Assembly (NCBI RefSeq): GCF_011038785.1
Contig: NZ_JAAKDT010000008.1
Location: 23,363-87,362 of the forward strand
From: Parabacteroides sp. ZJ-118
GTDB lineage: Bacteria; Bacteroidota; Bacteroidia; Bacteroidales; Tannerellaceae
Reading direction: 5' to 3'
DNA length: 64,000 bases
Below, in pieces: positions 31,361 through 41,913 of the stretch (its first letter is position 1; every line of letters begins with the position of its first letter). The notes beneath the pieces were generated by a model. That model made no database searches. It had not been told where the DNA came from and saw nothing but the letters and a program-made list of their open reading frames with translations. Position numbers and translations under genes: made by a program.

Positions 31361-32373
31361 AGGATATGAAGATATTGATAACCGGAGCGAGTGGTTTTAT
31401 CGGCGGTTTCTTGGTAGAGGAGGCGCTTCGCCGTGGGTATGAGACGTGGGCAGGTATTCGTGCGGGTAGCAGTAAAGCGCATCTGCGAGATAAACGCATC
31501 CATTTCATCGACTTGAAATATGGCGATCGGGAAGCGCTTACGGCCCAGCTCTCGGATTTTGCCCGTGCGCATGGGGCATGGGATTACGTGATCCATAACG
31601 CCGGGTTGACGAAGACATTGGATAAACGAGACTTCTTCCGTGTGAACGCCGAGAATACGCGTCGATTTATCGAGGCGTTAGCCGCCGCCGGTTGCGAACC
31701 GAGGAAGTTTCTCTTGATGAGCAGCCTGAGCAGTTATGGGCGAGGCGACGAGAAGACGTTCCGCCCGATACGCCTGGACGATCCGCAGCGGCCGGACACG
31801 GCTTATGGCCAAAGTAAGCTGGAGGCGGAGAACTACATCCGCGAACAATCTTATTTCCCTTACGTGATCTTGCGCCCTACAGGGGTATACGGCCCGGGTG
31901 AGAAGGATTATTTCATGGAGATACAAAGCGTAAAGTCAGGATTCGATTTCGCCGTAGGCGCTATTCCCCAGCGAATTACGTTTATCTATGTGAAAGACTT
32001 GGCGACCGCGGCCTTCCTCTCCCTTGAGAAAGAGGAGATAAAGAACCGGCATTATTTCGTGGCCGACGGAGAGGTCTACACAGATGAGTCTTTTGCCCGT
32101 ATGATACAAGATATTTTAGGGAAGAAGCGGGTATTGCATGCCCGTATACCGCTGGGATTGGTGCGTATCGCTTGCCATTGCTCCGAATGGATCGGCAAAC
32201 TGTTGAAGAAGAGTATGACGCTAAATAGTGATAAATACATCATCTTGAAGCAGCGTAACTGGATTTGCGATGTCACTCCTCTTCAAGATGATTTAGGTTT
32301 TATCCCGGCCTATCCTTTACGGAAAGGCTTGGAAGAAAGTATCGAATGGTATAAAAAGGAGGGGTGGTTGTAA
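31357..32373 (+). CDS. NAD-dependent epimerase/dehydratase
   Basis: The protein has 338 residues starting at MKDMKILITG (ATG 31357), preferred over an upstream frame because of the ATGA overlap and the family start. It is an extended short-chain dehydrogenase: nucleotide motif ITGASGFIGG, catalytic Ser region LMSSLSSYG and YGQSKLEAE (YxxxK). It probably modifies a nucleotide sugar or another NAD-linked substrate; the ligand cannot be told from sequence. Confidence 0.88.
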   Translation: MKDMKILITGASGFIGGFLVEEALRRGYETWAGIRAGSSKAHLRDKRIHFIDLKYGDREALTAQLSDFARAHGAWDYVIHNAGLTKTLDKRDFFRVNAENTRRFIEALAAAGCEPRKFLLMSSLSSYGRGDEKTFRPIRLDDPQRPDTAYGQSKLEAENYIREQSYFPYVILRPTGVYGPGEKDYFMEIQSVKSGFDFAVGAIPQRITFIYVKDLATAAFLSLEKEEIKNRHYFVADGEVYTDESFARMIQDILGKKRVLHARIPLGLVRIACHCSEWIGKLLKKSMTLNSDKYIILKQRNWICDVTPLQDDLGFIPAYPLRKGLEESIEWYKKEGWL

Positions 32374-32462
32374 AAATCACTCTTTTTTTTGATGCCTCTT
32401 CGTGAATCCGTTCTCAAATAAAATACTATTTTCGCGTATCATAAAGAATGTTCCGCAAATAA

Positions 32463-32656
32463 TGGATATACAGAGGCATAGTCGCGTATTGGGCGATCGG
32501 AAATTGTCGGATCGGTCATCATTTCTCGATAGACCCCGGGACGGGTACGGTGATCGGCGAGACGAGCGTGATCGGCAATCATGTACGTATCTTTCAAGGG
32601 GATAGCGGAGGATGTACCAGCGGGGAGTACGGTTACACAATTGAAGCGAAATGAGA
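32463..32656 (+). pseudogene. Fragment of a serine acetyltransferase (CysE-like)
   Basis: The frame starting at 32463 encodes IGHHFSIDPGTGTVIGETS followed by VIGNHVRIFQG (about 32508-32600). This is the left-handed beta-helix and active-site region of serine acetyltransferase, where intact enzymes read IDHGTG. The catalytic His codon is replaced (IDPGTG). The N-terminal domain is missing, in-frame stops precede it (at 32442 and 32460), and the sequence diverges after FQG to a stop at 32654. It fills most of the 32374-32729 gap between the epimerase and the methyltransferase. The rest of that gap is AT-rich. Confidence 0.6.
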
Positions 32657-32681
32657 ATAATTAATAACAAACAACGTAATA

Positions 32682-32722
32682 CGCAATTGAGAATAATTTT
32701 CAATTCTCAATTCTCAATTTTC
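32682..32722. repeat. AT-rich repeats before the THUMP methyltransferase
   Basis: CAATTGAGAATAATTTTCAA is followed by two direct ATTCTCAATT words, which also pair with the first AATTGAGAAT as a short hairpin, ending about 8 bp before the ATG. It may be regulatory or simply a low-complexity spacer. Confidence 0.5.
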
Positions 32723-32729
32723 AACTAAA

Positions 32730-34271
32730 ATGAGCGAGACATTTGAGATGGTGGCCAAAACCCTATACGGGTTGGAAGAGATCTTGGCCGAGGAGTTATT
32801 AGCTTTAGGTGCCAACGACCTGCAGATCGGTCGTCGAATGGTTTCCTTCACGGGTGATAAGGAATTGCTTTATAAAGCGAATTTCCACAGCCGTACGGCC
32901 CTGCGCATTCTGAAACCGATTTATCATTTCAAGGCCAAAGATGCTGATACCGTTTACAAGGAGGTGAAAAAGGTGGAGTGGGAGAAGTATTTGTCGCTGG
33001 ACAAGACGTTCGCTATCGACTCGGTGATCTATTCCGAGGATTTCAATCACTCGAAGTTTGTCGCTTACCGCACGAAAGACGCTATCGTGGATTATTTCAT
33101 CGAGAAGTTCAAGAAGCGTCCGTCTGTTCGTGTCAATAATCCGGACTTATATATCAATATCCATATTTCGCATAACGATTGTACCTTGTCCATCGATAGC
33201 TCCGGCGAGTCTTTGCACAAGCGCGGTTATCGGGTGGATCAAACGGAAGCTCCGTTGAATGAGGTGTTGGCCGCCGGCATGATCCTGAAAACCGGTTGGA
33301 AAGGAGAGTCTAATTTCGTGGATCCGATGTGTGGTTCCGGCACATTGTTGATCGAGGCTGCCATGATCGCCTTGAATATCGCTCCGGGTATTCATCGCAA
33401 GGAGTTCGCTTTCCAGAAATGGGTGGACTATGATGAGGAACTGTTCGACCGTATTTATAATGACGAAAGTGGGGAGCGTGAGTTCGCTTTCCATTGCTAT
33501 GGCTCTGATATTTCCCAAGCCGCTATCGATATCGCCTTGGAGAATATCCGCAGCGCTGGCTTGGTAAAATATATCGATCTGAAGGTGAAACCGTTCCAAC
33601 AATATACGGAGGCTCCGCGACCGGGTATATTGGTGACGAACCCGCCTTACGGAGAGCGTATCTCGTCTCGTGATTTATTGGGATTGTATAATATGATCGG
33701 CGAGCGTCTGAAACATGTGTTCGTGGGGTATAAGGCTTGGATCCTGAGCTATAAAGATGAATGTTTCGATAAGATCGGCTTGCGTCCGAGTGAGAGGATT
33801 AAATTGATGAACGCTTCCTTGGAGTGCGAATACCGTTGCTATGAGTTATTCGAGGGAACCAATAAAGACTTCAAAAAGGCATTGAATGAGGATAGAGAGG
33901 CGCGTCTGCGTAGATCGGAAGGCTCTTTCGAGCGTAGGGGCAATGATCGTCCGGACTTCCGTACGGGTCGTGTGGATCGTCCGGAACGTCGTTTCGCCGC
34001 TGCCCATAGCGAGGAGGAGGATGAGCGTTTCGCTTCCATTCCGGGGAAACGTGTCTTTGGGGAAGACCGGGGAGAGGATCGTCCGATGCGCAAGAGATTC
34101 GGGGATGCCCCGAGTCGCAGGCCGATCAAGCCCAAAGGGGAACGCCCCGTGAAAATGCGTTATCGGGATGAGGATGATCGTAAGAAGGGGTTTGGCGATC
34201 ATAAGCGTGATGGAAAACGTCTGTTTAATAAACCGATAAAACGAAGAGGATATGAGAAATATGAGGATTAG
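32730..34271 (+). CDS. THUMP-domain rRNA (guanine-N2) methyltransferase, RlmL-like, with basic tail
   Basis: The protein has 513 residues. Residues about 1-155 hold a ferredoxin-like and THUMP RNA-binding module. Residues about 160-390 form the SAM-dependent methyltransferase: DPMCGSGTLLIEAAM binds SAM and VTNPPYGERI is the guanine-N2 catalytic motif. It corresponds to the N-terminal half of E. coli RlmL (23S rRNA m2G2445). The last about 120 residues are low-complexity, rich in Arg, Asp and Gly (ERRGNDRPDFRTGRVDRPER), resembling an RNA-binding tail. Its 3' end overlaps the DPP IV start by 20 bases. Confidence 0.9.
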   Translation: MSETFEMVAKTLYGLEEILAEELLALGANDLQIGRRMVSFTGDKELLYKANFHSRTALRILKPIYHFKAKDADTVYKEVKKVEWEKYLSLDKTFAIDSVIYSEDFNHSKFVAYRTKDAIVDYFIEKFKKRPSVRVNNPDLYINIHISHNDCTLSIDSSGESLHKRGYRVDQTEAPLNEVLAAGMILKTGWKGESNFVDPMCGSGTLLIEAAMIALNIAPGIHRKEFAFQKWVDYDEELFDRIYNDESGEREFAFHCYGSDISQAAIDIALENIRSAGLVKYIDLKVKPFQQYTEAPRPGILVTNPPYGERISSRDLLGLYNMIGERLKHVFVGYKAWILSYKDECFDKIGLRPSERIKLMNASLECEYRCYELFEGTNKDFKKALNEDREARLRRSEGSFERRGNDRPDFRTGRVDRPERRFAAAHSEEEDERFASIPGKRVFGEDRGEDRPMRKRFGDAPSRRPIKPKGERPVKMRYRDEDDRKKGFGDHKRDGKRLFNKPIKRRGYEKYED

Positions 34272-36453
34272 ACCGTCTCTGTTTATAAGCTTTTGTCTGA
34301 TTTTATTCGCGATGTCAATTACCGCCCAAGATAAGCAACTCACCTTGCACGACTTGATTCCGGGAGGAAAAACGTATAGCCGATTCGTACCTCGTAACTT
34401 GAAACAGTTGCGATGGTGTGGAGACGAGTACTTGTATGTTAAGGGAGATAGTGTGTTAGGGGCTAAGCCGGGGAAAAAAGAAGAGGTCTTCTTTTCGTTG
34501 GAAAGACTGAACGGGGCCTTGACGGCGGCAAATCTGCAGACAGTCGGCTCTTTGCCCGGCTTCTCGGCACCCTACGAAAGCGGTTCGGTCTTGGCTTTTA
34601 CTAGCAAACAGCACCGGATTCACTACGACTACAAGAAAAATAGGGTAGTCGCTGATTACGCTTTGAGGAATAACTGGGCGAATTATGATTTCTGTCCGGC
34701 TACGAATAACTTGGCTTTTACGGAGGGGAACAATGTGCATATTTTATCCCCGGATGGACAAAATACGATCGTTACACGTGAGACAGAGGATGGCATCGTA
34801 TGCGGGCAGGCTGTCCATCAACGGGAGTTCGGGATTACGAAAGGTATGTTTTGGTCTCCTAAAGGCTCGGCACTGGCGTTTTATCGTATGGATGAGCGTA
34901 TGGTGACCGCTTATCCGTTGGTGAATATCGATACCCGTTGCGCTACCCCGGTTCCTCATAAATATCCGATGGCTGGAATGAAGAGCCATGAGGTTACGGT
35001 GGGCGTCTATCATGTATCTACCGGACAGACGGTTTGGCTGGAGACGGGCTTGCCGAAAGAGAAATACTTGACAAATATCGCTTGGAGCCCGGATGAGAAG
35101 AGTATTTATATCGCTGAGTTGAATCGCGAGCAGAACGAGATGCACTTGGTGCGGTACTCCGCCCTGACGGGAAAGAAAGAGGCTGATCTGTTTACCGAGA
35201 CGGATCGTTGTTATGTGGAGCCGCAGCATCCCGTGCTTTTCTTGCCGAACGATCCGGATAAGTTTATCTGGCAGAGTGAGGCGGATGGCTATAACCATCT
35301 ATACCTGTATGATACGACCGGAAAGGAATTAAGGAAGCTAACCGGTGGAGAATGGGTGGTTACTAAGGTGCTGGGCTTTAGCAAAGATGGGAATAAGGTG
35401 ATTTTCGAGGGTACGGCGCCTCATCCCGTATCTCCGAATATGCAAGGAACGGGGATGCAACGTTATATTTGGGAGACGGATTTGAGAACGAATGAGATCA
35501 TGAGTTGCTTGAGTTGGAAAGTGGGCGTGCACCGTTGGCTGCTTAGTCCCTCCGGCGAATACGCAATTGATTATGTAAGTTCTCCCTCCACCCCGAGGGA
35601 TATCGATTTAGTCCGTGTGAAGGACGCTAAGGTGATTTCCACCTTACTTTCCGCTCCGGATCCCTTTAAATCGTATCGGATGCCGCGGATCAAGGTTGGA
35701 CATCTCCTTGCCGCCGATGGGAAGACTCGCTTGAATTACCGGTTGACTTTACCGCCGGATTTGGATGAGACGAAGAAGTATCCTACGATTGTCTACGTCT
35801 ATGGAGGCCCGCATGCCCAATTGGTTACGGGCGACTGGCAGAACGGGGTTCGCGGTTGGGATCTCTATATGGCACAGAGAGGTTATGTGATGTTTACCGT
35901 GGATGGCCGCGGCTCGGCAAATCGCGGACATGCTTTTGAGAGCGTGATTCATCGTAATTTGGGTATCAATGAGATGGCGGACCAAGTGAAAGGTGTCGAA
36001 TTCCTGAAGTCCTTGCCTTATGTGGATGCCGACCGTATCGGGGTGCATGGCTGGAGTTATGGCGGTTTTATGACAACGAACTTGATGCTGACTTATCCGG
36101 AGATCTTTAAGGTTGGCGTGGCCGGAGGCCCGGTTATCGACTGGAGCAATTACGAGATCATGTATGGCGAGCGTTATATGGATCGCCCGCAGGATAATCC
36201 GGAAGGTTATGAGAATGCGAACCTGAAACGGAAGGCCGGTAATCTGAAAGGCCATCTGTTGATGATACATGGGGATATCGATCCGGTGGTGGTGTGGCAA
36301 CACAGCCTCGGTTTCTTGAAGGCTTGCGTGGAGGCTGATACTTATCCGGACTACTTTGTTTATCCTCGTCATGAGCATAACGTGAGCGGTAAGGATCGTC
36401 CGCATTTGCATGAGAAGATTACGAGGTATTTCGATGACTACTTGAAAGATTGA
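34252..36453 (+). CDS. Dipeptidyl peptidase IV (S9 family)
   Basis: The protein has 733 residues with an N-terminal signal peptide (about 1-25, ending SITAQ). An eight-bladed propeller occupies about 40-450 and an alpha/beta-hydrolase about 490-733. The catalytic triad is in HGWSYGGFM (Ser), HGDIDPVV (Asp) and YPRHEHNV (His). It removes Xaa-Pro dipeptides from peptides in the periplasm or outer membrane. Gut Bacteroidota DPP IV can also act on host incretin peptides (established for the family, not for this copy). Confidence 0.93.
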   Translation: MRNMRIRPSLFISFCLILFAMSITAQDKQLTLHDLIPGGKTYSRFVPRNLKQLRWCGDEYLYVKGDSVLGAKPGKKEEVFFSLERLNGALTAANLQTVGSLPGFSAPYESGSVLAFTSKQHRIHYDYKKNRVVADYALRNNWANYDFCPATNNLAFTEGNNVHILSPDGQNTIVTRETEDGIVCGQAVHQREFGITKGMFWSPKGSALAFYRMDERMVTAYPLVNIDTRCATPVPHKYPMAGMKSHEVTVGVYHVSTGQTVWLETGLPKEKYLTNIAWSPDEKSIYIAELNREQNEMHLVRYSALTGKKEADLFTETDRCYVEPQHPVLFLPNDPDKFIWQSEADGYNHLYLYDTTGKELRKLTGGEWVVTKVLGFSKDGNKVIFEGTAPHPVSPNMQGTGMQRYIWETDLRTNEIMSCLSWKVGVHRWLLSPSGEYAIDYVSSPSTPRDIDLVRVKDAKVISTLLSAPDPFKSYRMPRIKVGHLLAADGKTRLNYRLTLPPDLDETKKYPTIVYVYGGPHAQLVTGDWQNGVRGWDLYMAQRGYVMFTVDGRGSANRGHAFESVIHRNLGINEMADQVKGVEFLKSLPYVDADRIGVHGWSYGGFMTTNLMLTYPEIFKVGVAGGPVIDWSNYEIMYGERYMDRPQDNPEGYENANLKRKAGNLKGHLLMIHGDIDPVVVWQHSLGFLKACVEADTYPDYFVYPRHEHNVSGKDRPHLHEKITRYFDDYLKD

Positions 36454-36467
36454 AAATCAGAAGAGAT

Positions 36468-37739
36468 ATGAATATATTGTTATTAGGCTCTGGTGGGCGT
36501 GAGCATGCGATCGCTTGGAAGATCGCTCAAAGCCCGAAAGTTGATAAGTTATTTATCGCTCCCGGTAATGCGGGAACAGCGCTGGTAGGAACAAACGTGG
36601 ATATCAAAGCGGATGATTTTGCCGCTATCAAGGATTTCGCGTTGGCGAACCAAGTGCACATGGTCGTGGTAGGTCCCGAGGATCCGTTGGTGAAGGGTGT
36701 TTATGATTATTTCAAGAAGGATGAGGCATTAAGCTCCATCCCCGTGATCGGACCGAGTGGGGAAGGTGCCCGATTGGAAGGCAGCAAGGATTTCGCCAAG
36801 GCGTTTATGATGCGTCATAATATCCCGACCGCCCGTTATAAGAGTATCTCCGCCGAAAACCTGGAGGAAGGCTATGCGTTCTTGGAATCTCTTTCCGCTC
36901 CTTACGTATTGAAAGCGGATGGATTGGCTGCCGGCAAAGGCGTGCTGATCATCGATCGTTTGGAGGAAGCCAAGAAAGAGCTGGAAGATATGCTGGGCGG
37001 AAGGTTTGGTGACGCGAGCAAGACGGTAGTAATCGAGGAGTTCTTGGAGGGTATCGAATGCTCCGTATTCGTCCTGACGGATGGCAACGATTACAAGGTG
37101 CTTCCGGTAGCGAAAGATTACAAGCGTATCGGTGAGGGCAATACGGGCTTAAACACAGGTGGAATGGGCGCTGTTTCTCCGGTTCCTTTCGCGGATGAGG
37201 CCTTTATGGCGAAGGTGGACGAGCGTATTATCCGTCCTACCGTAGAGGGATTGAGAGCGGAGAATATCGATTATAAAGGTTTCATCTTCTTGGGTCTGAT
37301 CAACGTGAGGAATGAGCCGATGGTCATAGAATACAATTGCCGTATGGGTGATCCGGAGACAGAGGTCGTCATGCTTCGTATCCAAAGCGACTTGGTTGAT
37401 TTGCTGGAAGGGGTAGCGGAAGGTAATTTAGCGGGTCGTACGTTGGTACAAGATCCTCGTGCGGCGGTTACGGTTATGTTGGTCAGCGGCGGTTATCCGG
37501 AGGCTTACGAGAAAAATAAGGTAATCACGGGATTGGATGGCATATCCTCGGAAAATATAGTGTTCCATGCCGGGACGAAGCGGGTAGAGGGCCGGATCCT
37601 GACGAATGGCGGCCGTGTGATCGCGGTTAGCTCGTATGGCGCCAACAAGGAGGAGGCCTTGGCCCGATCTTTCGCCGGAGCCAAGCGAATCGATTTCGAC
37701 AAGAAGTATTTCCGTCGGGATATCGGGTTTGATTTGTAA
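36468..37739 (+). CDS. purD: Phosphoribosylamine-glycine ligase
   Basis: The protein has 423 residues starting at [14 protein letters not shown] (ATG 36468); a TTG frame opening at 36450 is rejected because it gives a non-family N-terminus. It is an ATP-grasp ligase forming GAR from 5-phosphoribosylamine and glycine, the second step of purine synthesis. Motifs are [38 protein letters not shown] and NTGGMGA. It follows DPP IV by 14 bp. Confidence 0.96.
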   Translation: MNILLLGSGGREHAIAWKIAQSPKVDKLFIAPGNAGTALVGTNVDIKADDFAAIKDFALANQVHMVVVGPEDPLVKGVYDYFKKDEALSSIPVIGPSGEGARLEGSKDFAKAFMMRHNIPTARYKSISAENLEEGYAFLESLSAPYVLKADGLAAGKGVLIIDRLEEAKKELEDMLGGRFGDASKTVVIEEFLEGIECSVFVLTDGNDYKVLPVAKDYKRIGEGNTGLNTGGMGAVSPVPFADEAFMAKVDERIIRPTVEGLRAENIDYKGFIFLGLINVRNEPMVIEYNCRMGDPETEVVMLRIQSDLVDLLEGVAEGNLAGRTLVQDPRAAVTVMLVSGGYPEAYEKNKVITGLDGISSENIVFHAGTKRVEGRILTNGGRVIAVSSYGANKEEALARSFAGAKRIDFDKKYFRRDIGFDL

Positions 37740-37763
37740 ATTAAAATTAGGGAGAATATACGT

Positions 37764-40346
37764 ATGAAAAAACGAGAACTACTGCTTTTATGGATTATTT
37801 GTGCGCTCCTCCATGCCTGTTCGACGGATCAGACGAACGAACCGGGGAAGCGTGTTTCTGCGTTGGATGATGCCGCTTGGAACTATTCCGAATGGATATC
37901 CGTAGCGAATGCTCCTGTCGTAACGGGCGAGATCAATGGATCGAATGAGCGTGCGGCCGATGGCGCCGCTTGGTTCGTGAGTGTCGTAAAGAATGAGAAA
38001 GAGATAACTTCGGCACGCTGGATGACCACGGGCCTGGGAGTGTACGAATTATACGTGAATGGGAAGTTGATCGGGGAAGAGATCCTCAAACCGGGTTTTA
38101 CGCATCCCTACAAGACGAAGCGTTCGTTTACGTATGAGGTAAGTGACGCCCTGTCGAAACAGGTGGAGGCGGAGAATGTTTTCGCTGTACAGGTGACACC
38201 GGGATGGTGGGCCGATAGAATCGTCACAAACAGCGGCCGGCAAGGGATGGTGGGCACCAAGGTCGCCTTCCGCGGAGTGCTTGAGCTTACCTATGCGGAT
38301 GGCAGCAAGGCCTACCTCGGTTCCAATACGAGCGATTGGAAAGCCGGGATCGCCGGGCCGGTCAAGCATGCCGCTATTTTTGATGGCGAGGAATATGATG
38401 CCCGTGAGTTACCGGGATACGATACGCTCGATAAGCTCTCGACACCGGAAAAGAATACGGAATTTAAGGGAGAGATACTTCCTTCAAATGGAGGTGAGGT
38501 CTATTTTCGTGAGGATTTGGCGCTTTCTCCGCAAAAGGCCTATCTATGGAAAGGGGTCACCGGAGAGAGCGAGGAGGCTTATGGGAAGGTTGTCATAACG
38601 AAAGAATATGCGGCTGGCGAGGAGATGGTGGTTCATCCGGGTGAGACCCTTGTCGTGGACTTTGGCCAGAATTGCGCGGCGGTCCCTGCTTTCGAGTTCA
38701 TGGCAAAGGCGGGTACCCGGCTGAATTGTCGTCCGTCTGAGATATTGAACGATGGAAATGGCGCGAAGAGCCGAGGAATGGATGGACCCGAAGGTAGTTG
38801 CCATCGCTTGAATCTACGCACTCCGGATACCGGGATGTTGCTCGACTATACCTTTGCTGATAATAAGGACTATGCGACCTATCGCCCTCATTGCACGTTC
38901 TACGGGTATCGCTTCGTGTCGATCACGGCCGATCAGGAGGTGCGTATCCGGTCGATCCGGTCGATTCCTGTCTCCTCCATTACCCGACAGATGGAGACCG
39001 GATCCATAACGACCGGCAACAAACTGGTCAATCAGTTGATCTCAAATACCCTATGGGGGCAACGTTCCAACTACCTCTCGGTTCCTACCGACTGCCCGCA
39101 ACGCAACGAACGGCTGGGATGGACCGCTGATACGCAGGTATTTGCCGAGACCGGTACCTTCTTTGCCCATACCGCTGATTTCTTCCATAAATGGATGCGT
39201 GATGTGCGTGACACACAATCACCAACCGGGGCGTATCCCGGTGTCGCCCCGTTGGCCCAATACGGCGCGGCTCCCACGGATATGAACCGCTTGGGCTGGT
39301 CGGACGCGGGAGTTATCGTGCCTTGGGTTGTCTGGAAGCAATTTGGTGACGTCCGGATTATCGATGAGAACTGGGCGTCGATGGAGAAATATCTTGATCA
39401 TATCAACGAGACCAAGTATGACCATCATGCCCTCAGCGCGGAGAATGGCAATTACCAATGGGCCGACTGGCTCAGTTACGAGCCGCTTGAGAGTTGCAGC
39501 GGCCGGCATACAGCGCAAGACGGATCCGGAACGCTTCCGGAGGCCTATGATTATTGGAATTACCTCAGCGCGAGTTACTGGCTTATAGATGCCGGAATGA
39601 TGAGCGATATGGCTCGCGCGACGGGACGGGATGCCGCGAAATACGAAGCGATGGCGGCTCAGGCGAAACAGTATATATTGGATAAATTCCTGAAAGCCGA
39701 CGGGACGTTTAAGACGGCGATATTCAATACCATGCAGACGCCTGCCCTGTTCGCCTTGAAGAACAAGCTGCTCGAAGGAACCGCCAAGGAGAACCTGATG
39801 AAACGGCTGCGCGACAACTTCGCCGAGCATGGCAATTGCCTTCAGACCGGTTTCCTGGGCACTTCCATCCTGATGCCTACGCTTACGGAGAATGGAATGA
39901 GCGATATCGCCTACGAGCTTCTTTTCCAGCGCAAGAATCCGAGTTGGCTGTATTCGGTAGATAATGGGGCGACAACGATCTGGGAGCGTTGGAATAGCTA
40001 TATGCTCGATAAAGGTATGGGACCGCAAGGCATGAACAGCTTTAATCACTATGCCTATGGATGTGTATGCGAATGGATGTGGGAGACCATGGCCGGTATC
40101 TCCGCGGATACGGCGGAACCGGGATTCAAGCGCATTATCATGAAGCCGATTCCCGATAAGCGCCTGGAGTTCGTGAACGCGGAGTACAACTCGGCGGCGG
40201 GGATTATCAAGAGCGCTTGGAAGTATGAGGGAGACCGGTGGATCTGGGATTTCACCATTCCCGAAGGGGCGGTCGCTCTCGTGACACCTCCGGGCGAGAG
40301 CCAAGCGCGCGAGTATCGTGCCGGATCGTATCAGATCGTTAAATAA
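37764..40346 (+). CDS. GH78 alpha-L-rhamnosidase lipoprotein
   Basis: The protein has 860 residues with lipoprotein signal LLLLWIICALLHAC. Layout matches bacterial GH78: N-terminal beta domains (about 40-330, with TTGLGVYELYVNGKLIGEE), the (alpha/alpha)6 catalytic domain (about 400-760) containing SVPTDCPQRNERLGWTAD and LQTGFLGT, and a C-terminal beta-sandwich. It releases terminal rhamnose from plant glycans or flavonoid glycosides. It stands alone, with no transporter or regulator genes beside it. Its 3' end is followed by a hairpin. Confidence 0.93.
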   Translation: MKKRELLLLWIICALLHACSTDQTNEPGKRVSALDDAAWNYSEWISVANAPVVTGEINGSNERAADGAAWFVSVVKNEKEITSARWMTTGLGVYELYVNGKLIGEEILKPGFTHPYKTKRSFTYEVSDALSKQVEAENVFAVQVTPGWWADRIVTNSGRQGMVGTKVAFRGVLELTYADGSKAYLGSNTSDWKAGIAGPVKHAAIFDGEEYDARELPGYDTLDKLSTPEKNTEFKGEILPSNGGEVYFREDLALSPQKAYLWKGVTGESEEAYGKVVITKEYAAGEEMVVHPGETLVVDFGQNCAAVPAFEFMAKAGTRLNCRPSEILNDGNGAKSRGMDGPEGSCHRLNLRTPDTGMLLDYTFADNKDYATYRPHCTFYGYRFVSITADQEVRIRSIRSIPVSSITRQMETGSITTGNKLVNQLISNTLWGQRSNYLSVPTDCPQRNERLGWTADTQVFAETGTFFAHTADFFHKWMRDVRDTQSPTGAYPGVAPLAQYGAAPTDMNRLGWSDAGVIVPWVVWKQFGDVRIIDENWASMEKYLDHINETKYDHHALSAENGNYQWADWLSYEPLESCSGRHTAQDGSGTLPEAYDYWNYLSASYWLIDAGMMSDMARATGRDAAKYEAMAAQAKQYILDKFLKADGTFKTAIFNTMQTPALFALKNKLLEGTAKENLMKRLRDNFAEHGNCLQTGFLGTSILMPTLTENGMSDIAYELLFQRKNPSWLYSVDNGATTIWERWNSYMLDKGMGPQGMNSFNHYAYGCVCEWMWETMAGISADTAEPGFKRIIMKPIPDKRLEFVNAEYNSAAGIIKSAWKYEGDRWIWDFTIPEGAVALVTPPGESQAREYRAGSYQIVK

Positions 40347-40356
40347 GCAGTTTATA

Positions 40357-40396
40357 CTTACCCAAGTTTACATGAAGGTTTGTAAGCTTGGGTAAG
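40357..40396 (+). terminator. Hairpin after the GH78 gene
   Basis: CTTACCCAAG (40357-40366) pairs with CTTGGGTAAG (40387-40396), with further pairing inside (TTTACA/TGTAAG). Followed by GATTATTCTC rather than a strong T-run, so termination is likely but not certain. Confidence 0.45.
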
Positions 40397-40462
40397 ATTA
40401 TTCTCATACCATCGCGACCCGTTTCATCCCTTCAGGACGCGAATGGAAAAGAATCAGGTATT

Positions 40463-41479
40463 ATGGCAAGAGAAACGACTTCATATTACGGACGTAGATA
40501 TACCATAGCGACGCCTATGACCCATCTGTACATGCTTTGCGCCTGTATTTTCTGTTGGATCGCGGGGTATGTGGATTCGGTAGGTTATCCCGTGTATGGA
40601 GAGGTGACGGCTCCCCCTTTATGGAATGCCCTTTGCCGGGTTCTTCCGGGTAAGTTGTTTACCTATCTGATCGGCTTTTTGCTGATGGCCGGTGGCGCGT
40701 TTCTGGTGCATCGGGCCAACTATGCCTTGATGTTGATTCGCGAGAAGACCTTGCTTCCCTTCCTTTTCTATGCCTTGTTGACAAGTTCGAACCCGGATCT
40801 CTTTCCCTTGAAATCCGCGTCGGTCGGGGTGTTTTGCCTGATATTGGCCCTTTATCAGCTATTTACCTCTTACCATGCCCCGGAGGCCGCGGATAAGGCT
40901 TACAACGCCTCCTTGATGATCAGTGTCGGGAGTCTGTTGTGGATACACATCCTTTGGTTCTTTCCGCTGTTTTGGTTGGGGATGTACAACTTCAGGGCAT
41001 TGAATATCCGGACCTTCGCCGCCTCCTTGTTCGGTATCCTGACGGTTTATTGGTTTGTTCTCGGATGGTGTGTCTGGGAACGGGATTTCACGGCGTTTGC
41101 CGTACCTTTCGCCTCCCTGCTCAAGATCCGCCTCCTCGCGGTACCGGAGATGGGGATTATAGATGGGGCACAGATCGCCTGGGTGGCGGGATTGACGGTC
41201 ATTGCCTCGGTAAACATCGTCACGCATGAGTATGAGGATAGTTTGCGTACCCGTCAGTTCCTCTCTTTTCTGATCACCATGGCCGTTTGGTCGTTCGGGT
41301 TGTTCTTTATCTATGGGCAATCGTCCGAGGAGTTCCTGGAGATGGCCTGTGTGCCGGCCTCGATCCTGATCGCCCATTTCTTTACGGTGAACCGGGGGAA
41401 ATACATCTTTGGGCTGTTCCATGTCTCGGTGGCCCTGTTTATCGCGTTATTAGTGATTCGGATATGGAATTTCTTGTAG
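40463..41479 (+). CDS. Hypothetical multi-pass membrane protein
   Basis: The protein has 338 residues starting at MARETTSYYG (ATG 40463); the frame opens upstream at a TTG inside the hairpin and that start is rejected. There are about nine to ten hydrophobic segments (for example CACIFCWIAGYVDSVGY, LFTYLIGFLLMAGGAFLVH, FFIYGQSSEEFLEM). It belongs to a Bacteroidota family often labelled conserved membrane protein. Its stop overlaps the DedA-like start by 16 bases. Function unknown. Confidence 0.75.
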   Translation: MARETTSYYGRRYTIATPMTHLYMLCACIFCWIAGYVDSVGYPVYGEVTAPPLWNALCRVLPGKLFTYLIGFLLMAGGAFLVHRANYALMLIREKTLLPFLFYALLTSSNPDLFPLKSASVGVFCLILALYQLFTSYHAPEAADKAYNASLMISVGSLLWIHILWFFPLFWLGMYNFRALNIRTFAASLFGILTVYWFVLGWCVWERDFTAFAVPFASLLKIRLLAVPEMGIIDGAQIAWVAGLTVIASVNIVTHEYEDSLRTRQFLSFLITMAVWSFGLFFIYGQSSEEFLEMACVPASILIAHFFTVNRGKYIFGLFHVSVALFIALLVIRIWNFL

Positions 41480-41913
41480 CCTACGGGTATATCGGGGTGT
41501 TTATCGCCTCCTTTTTAGCGGCCACGATCCTGCCGTTTAGCAGCGAGGTCGTATTGACGGGTGTATTGCTGGCGGGCGCGGCCTACTGGCCTTGCATGAT
41601 CGCCGCTACGCTGGGCAACTTCTTGGGCGGGATGAGCTGCTATGGGTTGGGGATGTTGGGGAAAGCGGAGTGGATCGAGAAATACCTGAGACTCGATCCG
41701 GCGAGACTGCGAAAGGTGCAGGATTGGATCAAGGGAAAAGGCGCCTGGACAGGCTTCTTCGTTTTCCTGCCCGGTATCGGCGATTTTATCGCCGTCGCCT
41801 TGGGCTTCTTGCGGGCGAACCGATGGGTCGTGGCGATCTCCATGTTCTTGGGGAAAGCGCTCCGCTATTGGGTTTGGATGGAGTTTGTCTATCAGGTGCA
41901 GACCCTGTTATGA
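41464..41913 (+). CDS. DedA/YqaA-like membrane protein
   Basis: The protein has 149 residues starting at MEFLVAYGYIGVFIASF (ATG 41464). It resembles the SNARE-associated/YqaA branch of DedA: FLAATILPFSSEVVLTGVLLAG, a glycine-rich LGNFLGGMSCYGLG region and LPGIGDFIAVALGFLR. DedA relatives scramble or flip lipids such as undecaprenyl phosphate. Its end overlaps the convergent flippase gene by six bases (TGA at 41911 next to the opposing TAA at 41910-41908). Confidence 0.8.
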   Translation: MEFLVAYGYIGVFIASFLAATILPFSSEVVLTGVLLAGAAYWPCMIAATLGNFLGGMSCYGLGMLGKAEWIEKYLRLDPARLRKVQDWIKGKGAWTGFFVFLPGIGDFIAVALGFLRANRWVVAISMFLGKALRYWVWMEFVYQVQTLL

